Positions 57,194 to 64,000 of a stretch of DNA of 64,000 nt are shown here, piece by piece. A program made the position numbers and the translations under genes. The notes under the pieces were generated by a model, which saw nothing but the letters and a program-made list of their open reading frames with translations, was not told the DNA's origin and did no database searches. The stretch is from assembly GCF_036237275.1 (NCBI RefSeq), contig NZ_CP108352.1, forward strand, positions 4,464,001 through 4,528,000, written 5' to 3'. Source of the DNA: Streptomyces sp. NBC_01353. Its GTDB lineage: Bacteria > Actinomycetota > Actinomycetes > Streptomycetales > Streptomycetaceae. The stretch's first letter is position 1. Each line of letters opens with the position of its first letter.

Positions 57194-58159
57194 ATGATCA
57201 CGACTCGTTCCGCTCGTACCCGGCTGACCGCGGCCGTACTTACGGTGCTCGCCGCCACCGCCTGCAGCTCCGGCGGCGAGGAAGCCGGGAGTGACCGAGC
57301 GGCGCCGCCCGCCAAGGAGCAGCGTGAGGTTCCCGGCGTCGGCAAGGTCGAGGAGAAGGACGCCACGAGCGACCTGGTCCTGCCGATCGACGCCTACGAC
57401 GTGTCCACCGACCGCATCGTGCAGACCGGGCAGGCCCTCAACCTGCTGAAGAAGCAGTGCCTGTCCCGCTTCGGCCTGCAAACGCAGGCACTGCCCGCCG
57501 CGACGGTCACTCAAGGCTCCGCGCACACTCGCCGCTACGGCACCCCCGCCTCTCTCGAAGTCGCCCAGAAGTACGGCTTCCACATGCCCCAGGGGGACCC
57601 ACGGGCCCTGACCGCCAATCAGATGGTGCGTCAGCCGACCGCCGTCACCGAGGTGTTGCGCGGCATGAAGGAGGGCAGCAGCGAGCCCGTGACCACGTAC
57701 AACGGGATGAAGGTGCCCGAGGGCGGCTGTGCCGGGGAGGCCCAGCGCAAGCTGGCGAACGGCAAGGAGGACCGGGTCGGGCACGCCGAGACCGCCGCGG
57801 CGATCAAGGCGCGCTCCTTCGAGGTCGCCAAGAACGATCCGCGGGTGATCGCCGCGGAGAAGAAGTGGGCCGGCTGCATGGCCGGCAAGGGCTACAGCGT
57901 CTACAAGAGCCCGTTCGACGCGATCGGCGACCGGAAGTGGAGTGCGCCGAAGGCCACTTCGGAGGAGATCGAGACGGCAGTGGCCTCCTGGACGTGCGGC
58001 AAGGAGTCCAACGTCGTCGGCACCTGGGTGGCGGTGGAGACCGCGTACCAGCAGGACCAGATCGAGGAGAACGCCGAGACGCTCAAGGAGGAGCAGAAGA
58101 CGCAGGAGAGCGACGCCAAGCGGATCAACGGGATCATCGCAGCGGCGGGGGCGCAGTAG
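57194..58159 (+). CDS. Lipoprotein with conserved cysteine motifs, export-operon first gene
   Basis: This 321-residue protein has a lipoprotein signal ending in LAATAC-SSGG, with the lipobox cysteine near residue 24. The mature part is polar and helical with four further cysteines in KKQCLSRFGL, EGGCAGEAQRKL, KKWAGCMAGKGYSVY and ASWTCGKESN. The W-x2-CM-x3-GY segment recurs in secreted actinobacterial proteins, often next to peptidoglycan-binding adaptor and ABC genes. It would sit on the outer face of the membrane. Its TAG shares one base with the GTG of the next gene. I do not know a function; substrate capture or delivery for the exporter is inferred from context. Confidence 0.72.
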   Translation: MITTRSARTRLTAAVLTVLAATACSSGGEEAGSDRAAPPAKEQREVPGVGKVEEKDATSDLVLPIDAYDVSTDRIVQTGQALNLLKKQCLSRFGLQTQALPAATVTQGSAHTRRYGTPASLEVAQKYGFHMPQGDPRALTANQMVRQPTAVTEVLRGMKEGSSEPVTTYNGMKVPEGGCAGEAQRKLANGKEDRVGHAETAAAIKARSFEVAKNDPRVIAAEKKWAGCMAGKGYSVYKSPFDAIGDRKWSAPKATSEEIETAVASWTCGKESNVVGTWVAVETAYQQDQIEENAETLKEEQKTQESDAKRINGIIAAAGAQ

Positions 58160-59631
58160 TGCCCCTGGGACCGGCGGGCCGCCGCCGGGCCGGGCTCCTG
58201 ACCGCGGCGGCCACCGCGCTGCTCTCCCTCGGCGGGGTGCTCGGCTCCACGATGGTGAAGTCGCCCGCACAGGCTGTCGCCGACAGCGCGCCCCCCACCC
58301 CGAGTGTGATCACCGCCGCGGTGGAGCGGCAGAAGCTGGTGCGCACCCTCGTCTTCCGCGGGGACTTCGCCACCGGACGGCAGACCGAGATCGCGCCGAC
58401 CGCGATCGCCGCGACGGGCAAGGACGGAGCGCAGGGCGAGAGCGGTGCGCGGAGTTCGCTGGTGGTCACCAAGGTGCTGGTGGCGGAGGGCGACCGGGCG
58501 AAGGCGGGCCGGCCGCTGGCCGAGGTCTCCGGCCGCCCGGTGTTCGTCCTGCCCGGCGCGCTCCCCGGCTACCGTGACCTGCTGCCGGGCATCTCCGGCG
58601 ACGACGTCGACCAGCTCCAGAAGGCCCTGGCGAGCCTCGGTATCGGACGCGGAGGCGACCGGAGCGGATACTTCGGCCCGGGTACGAAGGCCGCCGTCGC
58701 CGCGCTGTACCGGCGGATGGGATACGAGCCTCCCGTCACCGGAGCCCGGACGGAAGAGGCGGTACGGCAGGCCAGGACGGCGTGGGAGGAAGCGTCCGCG
58801 ACCGTCACGCAGCTGGAGCAGGGGACCCCTTCCGGATCGAACGGGGAAGCGACGACAGAGGGTCCGGACGGCGACGGCTCCACGGCAGGATCCGGTACGG
58901 AGGCCGGCCGCGCCGCCGGCCCCGCGGCCGATCCGGAGGGGGCCCGTAAGCGGCTGCGGGAGGCGAAGGAGGCGTACGACCTCGCCGTCGCCGCGGACGG
59001 GGTGATGCTGCCCGCCTCGGAGGCCATCTTCGTGAAGGACCTGCCGGCCCGGGTGTCCGGTCTCCCGGCGGCCGTGGGCGACCGTCTGGAGGGGCCCGTC
59101 GTGGTGCTCACCAGCGGCGGTCCACGGCTCACCGGCTACCTGGATCCGACCCTCGAGGGGCGCCTCGTGCCGGGGACCCGGGTGGAGGTGACCAGCGAGA
59201 CCCTGGGCATCACGGTGTCCGGGAAGGTCGCCTCGATCGGCGAGCGGGTGACACCAGGCGACGCCAAGGACGCCAAGGGCCAGGGCCAGGGCCAGGGCAA
59301 GAGCCAGGGTGCGGGAGCGTCGGTGAACGGGAACGCCCCCTACCTGCCGGTCACGGTCACCCCGGACAAGGCGTGGGACGACCGGCTGGAAGGCCACAAC
59401 GTCATGATCACCGTGACGTCCCCGCTCACCGGCACCGCCGTCCTGGTCGTACCGCAGGCCGCGCTGCTGACCGGAGCGGACACCCACACCACGGTGACGG
59501 TGCAGGGGCCCGGCGGTCGTGAGCGGAAGGTGCGGGTCACCGCCGGCCCCTCGGCGGACGGCCTGGTCCAGGTCACCCCGGCCCGCGGCGAGCCCCTGCG
59601 GGAGGGCGACCGGGTCGTGGTCGGCCGGTGA
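58159..59631 (+). CDS. Membrane-fusion/adaptor protein with peptidoglycan-binding domain
   Basis: This is a 490-residue protein with an N-terminal membrane anchor or signal ([20 protein letters not shown]). A PG_binding_1 domain follows at residues about 150-195 ([40 protein letters not shown]). A coiled-coil region with an acidic Gly/Ser-rich insert comes next, then beta-barrel and membrane-proximal domains typical of MacA/RND-type adaptors. It would link the ABC permease to the cell wall. It overlaps the lipoprotein gene by 1 nt and the ATPase gene by 4 nt. Confidence 0.86.
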   Translation: MPLGPAGRRRAGLLTAAATALLSLGGVLGSTMVKSPAQAVADSAPPTPSVITAAVERQKLVRTLVFRGDFATGRQTEIAPTAIAATGKDGAQGESGARSSLVVTKVLVAEGDRAKAGRPLAEVSGRPVFVLPGALPGYRDLLPGISGDDVDQLQKALASLGIGRGGDRSGYFGPGTKAAVAALYRRMGYEPPVTGARTEEAVRQARTAWEEASATVTQLEQGTPSGSNGEATTEGPDGDGSTAGSGTEAGRAAGPAADPEGARKRLREAKEAYDLAVAADGVMLPASEAIFVKDLPARVSGLPAAVGDRLEGPVVVLTSGGPRLTGYLDPTLEGRLVPGTRVEVTSETLGITVSGKVASIGERVTPGDAKDAKGQGQGQGKSQGAGASVNGNAPYLPVTVTPDKAWDDRLEGHNVMITVTSPLTGTAVLVVPQAALLTGADTHTTVTVQGPGGRERKVRVTAGPSADGLVQVTPARGEPLREGDRVVVGR

Positions 59632-60575
59632 GCCCGCTGCGTCTGCCGCGCCCCTTCCGGGGGCGCCCCGCGGGCCTCGGACCGGCCGCCGGGAACACGT
59701 CCCCGGACCTGACCTCGGCCTCCGGCCTGGCCTCGGCCTGGGACCCGGACCTGGCCTCGGCCTCCGACCTGGCCTCCGACCTGGCCTCGGCCTCGGACCC
59801 GGCCCTGGACCCGGACCCGGACCCGGGGGCGGCTTCCGCCCCGGGGCCTGGCGTCGGCGCCTCCTCCGTCCCGGTCATCCGGCTCACCGGGGTCACTCGC
59901 ACCTTCCCCGGCACCGTGGAGGTGCACGCGCTGCACCCGGTCGACCTCGTCGTGGAGCGCGGCGAGTTCACGGCGATCGTCGGACCCTCCGGCTCGGGCA
60001 AGTCCACCCTGCTCAACCTGCTCGGTCTGCTCGACCGGCCGAGCTCGGGCACCTACGAACTCTCCGGGACCGATGTCGCCGGTCTGCGGGAACGACAGCG
60101 GACCGCGGCGCGGGGACACCGCATCGGATTCGTCTTCCAGTCCTTCCACCTGCTGCCCCATCGGACCGTCACGGAGAACGTGGTCCTGGCGCAGCTCTAC
60201 ACCGCGACGCGCACGCGGCCCCAGGTGCGGACCGAGCGGGCGCGGGAGGCCCTGCGTCGGGTGGGCCTCGGACACCGGCTGGACGCGCTGCCCACCACGC
60301 TCTCGGGTGGCGAGCGCCAGCGTGTGGCCATCGCCCGCGCGCTGGTCAACCGGCCGGCCCTGCTGCTGTGCGACGAACCGACCGGCAACCTCGACACCCG
60401 CACCTCAGAAATGATCATGAACCTCTTCGTCGAACTCCATGCCGAAGGCCAGACCATCGTCGTCATCACCCACGACCCGGCCGTCGCTGCGCGTGCCCAG
60501 CGCACCGTCACCCTCCGGGACGGCCGGATCGTGTCCTCGGAACGCGCCGGGCTCCCCGCCGGGGCAGCCGGATGA
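59628..60575 (+). CDS. ABC transporter ATP-binding protein with repetitive N-terminal extension
   Basis: This 315-residue ATPase is of the MacB/LolD class: Walker [16 protein letters not shown], signature [15 protein letters not shown] and Walker [13 protein letters not shown]. Unlike its relatives it has about 80 extra N-terminal residues made of LASASD/DPDPD-type repeats. No ATG, GTG or TTG occurs in frame between the GTG start and the start of the ATPase core (about 59871), so the extension should be translated if that GTG is used. It overlaps the adaptor by 4 nt and the permease by 4 nt. Confidence 0.88.
   Translation: MSPLRLPRPFRGRPAGLGPAAGNTSPDLTSASGLASAWDPDLASASDLASDLASASDPALDPDPDPGAASAPGPGVGASSVPVIRLTGVTRTFPGTVEVHALHPVDLVVERGEFTAIVGPSGSGKSTLLNLLGLLDRPSSGTYELSGTDVAGLRERQRTAARGHRIGFVFQSFHLLPHRTVTENVVLAQLYTATRTRPQVRTERAREALRRVGLGHRLDALPTTLSGGERQRVAIARALVNRPALLLCDEPTGNLDTRTSEMIMNLFVELHAEGQTIVVITHDPAVAARAQRTVTLRDGRIVSSERAGLPAGAAG
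59710..59835 (+). repeat. Degenerate in-frame repeat coding Ala/Ser/Asp/Pro/Leu
   Basis: Alternating units close to GACCTGGCCTCGGCCTCC and GACCCGGAC encode the low-complexity leader of the ABC ATPase. Length may differ between strains. Confidence 0.7.
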
Positions 60576-61804
60576 CCGACCTGCCCTCCACCACCCGGTT
60601 CCGCGCGCGCGACCTGGTGGCCGAGTCCCTGGCCGGACTGCTGCAGCGGCCGGGCCGGTCCGTCCTGACCATGCTGGGCACGGTTCTCGGCGTGGGGGCG
60701 TTCGTCGCCGTCCTCGGGCTCACCTCGACCGCGACCGGGCAGATCGGCAAGGCGTTCACCACGCTGAAGGCGACCACCGTCACCGTCCTCGACCACCTTC
60801 CCGAGGACAGCGCCACCGCGCCGGAGCTCCACTTTCCCGCCGACGCCGACGAACGCGTCCAGCGCCTCAACGGCGTGGAGGCGGCCGGCGTCTGGTGGCA
60901 GCCCTCGCTGCGCAACCCCTCGGTGGGCACTCGGCCCGGGCGCCCGGGAGAGGACGGCGACGGGGCTCAGGGAATACGTGTCTACGCGGCCTCGCCCGGC
61001 CTGCTGGCCGCGACGCGGGCCGAGGTCTCCTCGGGGGTGCTCTACAACCAGTTCCACCGCGGCCGGGCTGAACCGGTGTGTGTACTCGGTGCCGGGGCGG
61101 CCCGCATCCTCGGCGTCAGCCGCGTGGACAACCAGCCGGTTGTGTTCGTGGACAACACCGCGTACACGGTCGTCGGGATCGTCGCCGACGCGGAGACCGT
61201 CCCCGAACTGATGCTGGGCGTCATCCTGCCGGAGACCACCGCGCTCCAGGCCTATGGCCCGCCGGTCGACGCACCCGCCACCATGGTGATCCGCACCAGG
61301 CCCGGAGCCGCCTCCCTGATCGCGGACCAGGCCCCGCTCGCCCTCCGTCCGGACGCCCCGCAGCACCTCACGGCCGTGCCGCCGCCCGACCCGCACACCC
61401 TGCGGGACTCCGTGGACACCTCGCTGTCCGGCCTGTTCCTGCTGCTCGCGGCGATCTGCCTGGTGATCGGGGCCGTCGGCATCGCCAACACCACCCTGGT
61501 CGCGGTCCTGGAACGGCGCGGCGAGATCGGCCTGCGGCGCGCACTCGGGGCGCGCCCCTCGCACGTGGCGGGCCAGTTCCTCGCGGAGTCCACCGCGCTC
61601 GGCACGCTCGGCGGGCTGATCGGCGCGGCGATCGGCGTCGGCGTGGTGGTCGCGGTCGCCCTCGCCCAGGGCTGGACCGCGATCGTCCACCCCTATGTCG
61701 CCCTGCCCGCCCCCGCCGTCGGGTCCCTCACCGGTCTCCTCGCCGGTCTCTACCCATCGCTGCGGGCTGCCCGCGTCGAACCCCTGGAAGCCCTGAGGCA
61801 GTGA
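60572..61804 (+). CDS. MacB/FtsX-type ABC permease
   Basis: This is a 410-residue permease with the MacB topology. It has one N-terminal helix (SVLTMLGTVLGVGAFVAVLGL), an extracytoplasmic MacB-PCD domain (about residues 50-260) and three C-terminal helices, including LSGLFLLLAAICLVIGAVGI. The motif RRGEIGLRRALGARPSHVAG is the FtsX cytoplasmic loop. It is the last gene of the lipoprotein-adaptor-ATPase-permease unit, which by analogy exports a peptide, lipid or secondary metabolite. ATG overlaps the ATPase stop by 4 nt. Confidence 0.9.
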   Translation: MTDLPSTTRFRARDLVAESLAGLLQRPGRSVLTMLGTVLGVGAFVAVLGLTSTATGQIGKAFTTLKATTVTVLDHLPEDSATAPELHFPADADERVQRLNGVEAAGVWWQPSLRNPSVGTRPGRPGEDGDGAQGIRVYAASPGLLAATRAEVSSGVLYNQFHRGRAEPVCVLGAGAARILGVSRVDNQPVVFVDNTAYTVVGIVADAETVPELMLGVILPETTALQAYGPPVDAPATMVIRTRPGAASLIADQAPLALRPDAPQHLTAVPPPDPHTLRDSVDTSLSGLFLLLAAICLVIGAVGIANTTLVAVLERRGEIGLRRALGARPSHVAGQFLAESTALGTLGGLIGAAIGVGVVVAVALAQGWTAIVHPYVALPAPAVGSLTGLLAGLYPSLRAARVEPLEALRQ

Positions 61805-61945
61805 GCACGGTGTGCCACCCCGGCCCGGGGTGGCACACCTCTTCCACCCGTACCTACCCGCGCCCATGGACGCGGCCGTATCTCGTATGCGCTTCCCTGA
61901 CGAGGCGTCACTCATCCGGGTCCGTAGCGCAGGACGACACGCCGG

Positions 61946-63055
61946 GTGCCGTGGTCCGGTGGACGGGTGCAGACGCCGAGTCCCCGCCCCCTCCTCCCCG
62001 AGGTCGCCCGCCGCGTCGCCGCCTGGTGCGTCGTCCTGCTGCTCGTCGCGGGGGTCGCCGCGGTCGCGATCTGGCTGTGCGTGGTGTTCCAGACGGCTGT
62101 CACACCTGTCCTGCTCGCGATCCTCGGCACCGCGCTCCTCGGGCCGCTCTACCGGCGCCTGCTGCGGATGAAGGTGCGGAAGTCGCTCGCCGCCGGGCTC
62201 ACGGTCCTCGCGGTCCTCGGCTTCGTCGGCGGCGCCACCTACATCGTGGTCCTCGCGCTCATCGAGACCGGCGACCAGATCATCGCCTCGCTGCGGCAGG
62301 CCGCCGTCGACATCGCCGACCATCTGGGCGCGGCCGGGACCTCGATCGACGACCTCGCCAAGAACGCGAAGGCGCTGCTGGAGAAGTTCGGCGGGACCGC
62401 CGCCTCCGGGGTGCTCTCGGGGCTGAGCGTCGTCGCCCAGGTGGCCGCCATGGGCGTCCTCGCCCTGCTGCTGATCTTCTTCTTCCTCAAGGACTCCGAC
62501 AAGGCCGCCGGGGCCCTGCGCTCGCTCGCCCCCCGCTCGACCGGCGACACGCTGGAGGCCATGGGCCGCCGCGCGTTCGAGGCCGTCGAGGGGTTCATGC
62601 GCGGGACGACCGTCGTCGCCCTCGTCGACGCGGTCCTCATCACCATCGGGCTGCTGATCCTGCGCGTGCCCGGCGCCGTCGGGCTCGGTGCGCTCGTCTT
62701 CGTCACCGCCTACATCCCGTACCTCGGCGCGTTCCTCTCCGGGGCCGTCGCCGTCCTCGTCGCCCTCGCCGATCGCGGCTTCGTCATCGCGCTGTGGGTC
62801 CTCGGGGTCGTCCTGGCCGTCCAGGTCATCGAGGGCAACGTCCTCCAGCCCGCAATCCAGAGCCGGACCGTTCAGATGCATCCGGCCGTCGTCATGCTCG
62901 CCATCACGGCGGGGGCGTCCGTCGCCGGGATCCTGGGCATGTTGCTGGCCGTACCGGTGACGGCGGCCGCCTTCGGGGTGATCGGCGAGCTGCGGAGCCG
63001 GTACGGGACCCAGGACACGGGCACTTCGGGCGCGGGCGCCCCGGCCGAGGAGTGA
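61946..63055 (+). CDS. AI-2E family transporter
   Basis: This 369-residue membrane protein has about seven to eight helices and the family pattern: FQTAVTPVLLAILGTALLGP, LLLIFFFLKDSDKAAGALRS, FVTAYIPYLGAFLSGAVAVL and VIEGNVLQPAIQSRTVQMHP. The family was named for possible autoinducer-2 export but includes Na+/H+ antiporters and uncharacterised members. The start is uncertain: GTG at 61946, or GTG at 61967 without the first seven residues. It stands alone, 141 bp after the export operon. Confidence 0.88.
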   Translation: MPWSGGRVQTPSPRPLLPEVARRVAAWCVVLLLVAGVAAVAIWLCVVFQTAVTPVLLAILGTALLGPLYRRLLRMKVRKSLAAGLTVLAVLGFVGGATYIVVLALIETGDQIIASLRQAAVDIADHLGAAGTSIDDLAKNAKALLEKFGGTAASGVLSGLSVVAQVAAMGVLALLLIFFFLKDSDKAAGALRSLAPRSTGDTLEAMGRRAFEAVEGFMRGTTVVALVDAVLITIGLLILRVPGAVGLGALVFVTAYIPYLGAFLSGAVAVLVALADRGFVIALWVLGVVLAVQVIEGNVLQPAIQSRTVQMHPAVVMLAITAGASVAGILGMLLAVPVTAAAFGVIGELRSRYGTQDTGTSGAGAPAEE

Positions 63056-63064
63056 CGTCGGCGC

Positions 63065-63883
63065 TCAGGTCGCCGCCGGGATGCCGCCCGGCTCGAAGGA
63101 CGCCAGCATCTGCTCGAGTGCCGCCTGGTCCGGGCCCACGAACGGGTCCGAGTCCGGGGCCATCGTGATCGTCTCGATCATCAGGTCGGTCATCCGCACC
63201 GCGGGCGGCAGATGGGTCGACAGCACGATCTCCGGGTTCATCTCCCGCAGCGGCTCGACCGTCGCCCGGTACTTCGCCTGGTCCACGACATGCACCCACG
63301 GGCTGTCCACGGTCGCCCACAGCAGCTGCGCCTGCCGCAGCTCCTCGGGCTTGAGGTCGTTCGCGTGCCCGCTCTCGGCGAGCTCCGCGGTCGGCATCGG
63401 GCCGCCGAAGCAGTCGGAGCTGAAGCAGATCCGGGTCTTCTCGTCGTAGAAGCCCACCGTGGCGGGGTTGTCGTAGAGCGGTGGCTTGAAGGCGTGCAAC
63501 ATACGGTCGCCGACGTCGAGGGACTGACCGGGGTTGAGGAAGTAGACGCGGTCCATCGGCAGCGGGCGCTCGGTGGTCATGATCCCGGCGCCGATGAAGG
63601 TGGTCACGACCTTGGCCTTCGGCGCGGCCACGAGCAGGTCGAAGATGCCGCCGGTGTGATCGCGGTCGGGGTGGGTGAGCCAGATCCAGCGGACGTCGGC
63701 GGGGTCCATGACGGAGCCGAGGGCGCTGACGAAGTTCCGGTCGGAGAGGGAGAGTCCGGTGTCGACGACGACCGGTTCCTTGGCGGTGAGGACGTACGCG
63801 TTGGCGGGGATGTGGCCGATCCCCGGGACTTCGAGGCTGTCGGCCAGAACAGTGGTGTCGCTGCCGACCTTGTGGGTGTCCAT
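63065..63883 (-). CDS. MBL-fold metallo-hydrolase, ODP/flavodiiron-like
   Basis: This 272-residue protein has the metallo-beta-lactamase fold. The metal motif is His71-Pro-Asp-Arg-Asp75-His76 (LTHPDRDHTGG), with Asp in place of the second His of the usual HxHxDH. This resembles the HxExDH of flavodiiron and oxygen-binding di-iron (ODP) proteins. Later ligands are in ICFSSDCFGG and IVLSTHLPPAV. It lacks the flavodoxin domain of flavodiiron proteins. A redox or O2-related di-iron role is more likely than beta-lactam hydrolysis. It converges with the AI-2E gene (9 bp). Confidence 0.85.
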   Translation of the reverse strand: MDTHKVGSDTTVLADSLEVPGIGHIPANAYVLTAKEPVVVDTGLSLSDRNFVSALGSVMDPADVRWIWLTHPDRDHTGGIFDLLVAAPKAKVVTTFIGAGIMTTERPLPMDRVYFLNPGQSLDVGDRMLHAFKPPLYDNPATVGFYDEKTRICFSSDCFGGPMPTAELAESGHANDLKPEELRQAQLLWATVDSPWVHVVDQAKYRATVEPLREMNPEIVLSTHLPPAVRMTDLMIETITMAPDSDPFVGPDQAALEQMLASFEPGGIPAAT

Positions 63884-64000
63884 GGCAAACTCCGTGGTCC
63901 CCCCGGCGACGGCCGTACGACACCAGTCTCCCGCGCCGGACCAGGTGGCGCGCGCGGTGGCGCCGGGCCCGTGCGCGCCTCGCGGTGGCGACCCACGGCT

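Noticed and set aside
61946-63055. Autoinducer-2 exporter and quorum sensing
   Set aside because: The family name comes from an early proposal. No luxS or lsr-type gene is visible, so a signalling role is not claimed.
63065-63883. Beta-lactamase
   Set aside because: The metal motif is of the ODP/flavodiiron type, and there is no signal peptide.

Overview
This window is Streptomyces-type actinobacterial chromosome. It is very GC-rich, its coding sequences use G or C at almost every third position, GTG starts and 1-4 nt stop/start overlaps are common, and the gene set is typical of the genus: two bkd operons, paired PASTA-type kinases, a Bpa proteasome activator and a MobA-DUF6457 fusion. Two perfect copies of the palindrome GTTTCACGTGAAAC and one single-mismatch copy match the Streptomyces ParB-binding site parS. 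With the housekeeping content this suggests the core of the chromosome, fairly near oriC. I saw no rRNA, tRNA, CRISPR array or complete insertion sequence.

Layout. 1-2.2 kb: end of a DUF2252 protein, a J-domain protein and a rhodanese. 2.2-14 kb: phenylacetate catabolism, with an acyl-CoA dehydrogenase under a KstR-like operator, paaABCDE on the minus strand, paaN, paaH and a TetR-family regulator, interrupted by a translationally coupled DUF5819-HTTM-SpoU trio. 14-18.3 kb: bkdR (Lrp type) divergent from a first 2-oxoacid dehydrogenase operon (E1-alpha, E1-beta, E2). 18.3-23.5 kb: molybdenum cofactor genes, a K+ channel with an RCK domain, a quinone oxidoreductase and Bpa. 23.5-28 kb: an FtsX-type ABC transporter with its PadR regulator. 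28-34.8 kb: two divergent membrane Ser/Thr kinases, an APH-fold protein, a PPOx-fold protein and an orphan DevR-like response regulator. 35-38.7 kb: second bkd operon. 38.7-46.2 kb: several small regulator/target pairs (HxlR/NmrA-like, GntR/MFS, TetR/DUF1772). 46.3-56.2 kb: housekeeping metabolism, a MITE, an M18 aminopeptidase, a FadE5-like acyl-CoA dehydrogenase and a pirin. 56.6-61.8 kb: a secreted beta-rich protein followed by a tightly coupled lipoprotein-adaptor-ATPase-permease export operon. 61.9-63.9 kb: an AI-2E family membrane protein and an ODP-like metallo-hydrolase.

How the parts fit. The most informative observation is an 18-bp TetR-type palindrome present three times: upstream of paaA, between paaN and paaH, and upstream of the first E1/E2 operon. 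The second and third copies differ from the first (reverse complement) at one and two positions. This places the paa genes and the first 2-oxoacid dehydrogenase in one apparent regulon under the TetR protein encoded after paaH. No phenylacetate-CoA ligase (paaK) is present in the window, so one attractive hypothesis is that this complex makes phenylacetyl-CoA directly from phenylpyruvate. The second bkd operon lacks the palindrome and is paired instead with the DevR-like regulator. Other points of interest are parS sites woven into start/stop codons and a terminator, a MITE whose target duplication supplies a neighbouring gene's stop codon, and a regulator/membrane-protein module bracketed by 20-bp direct repeats.
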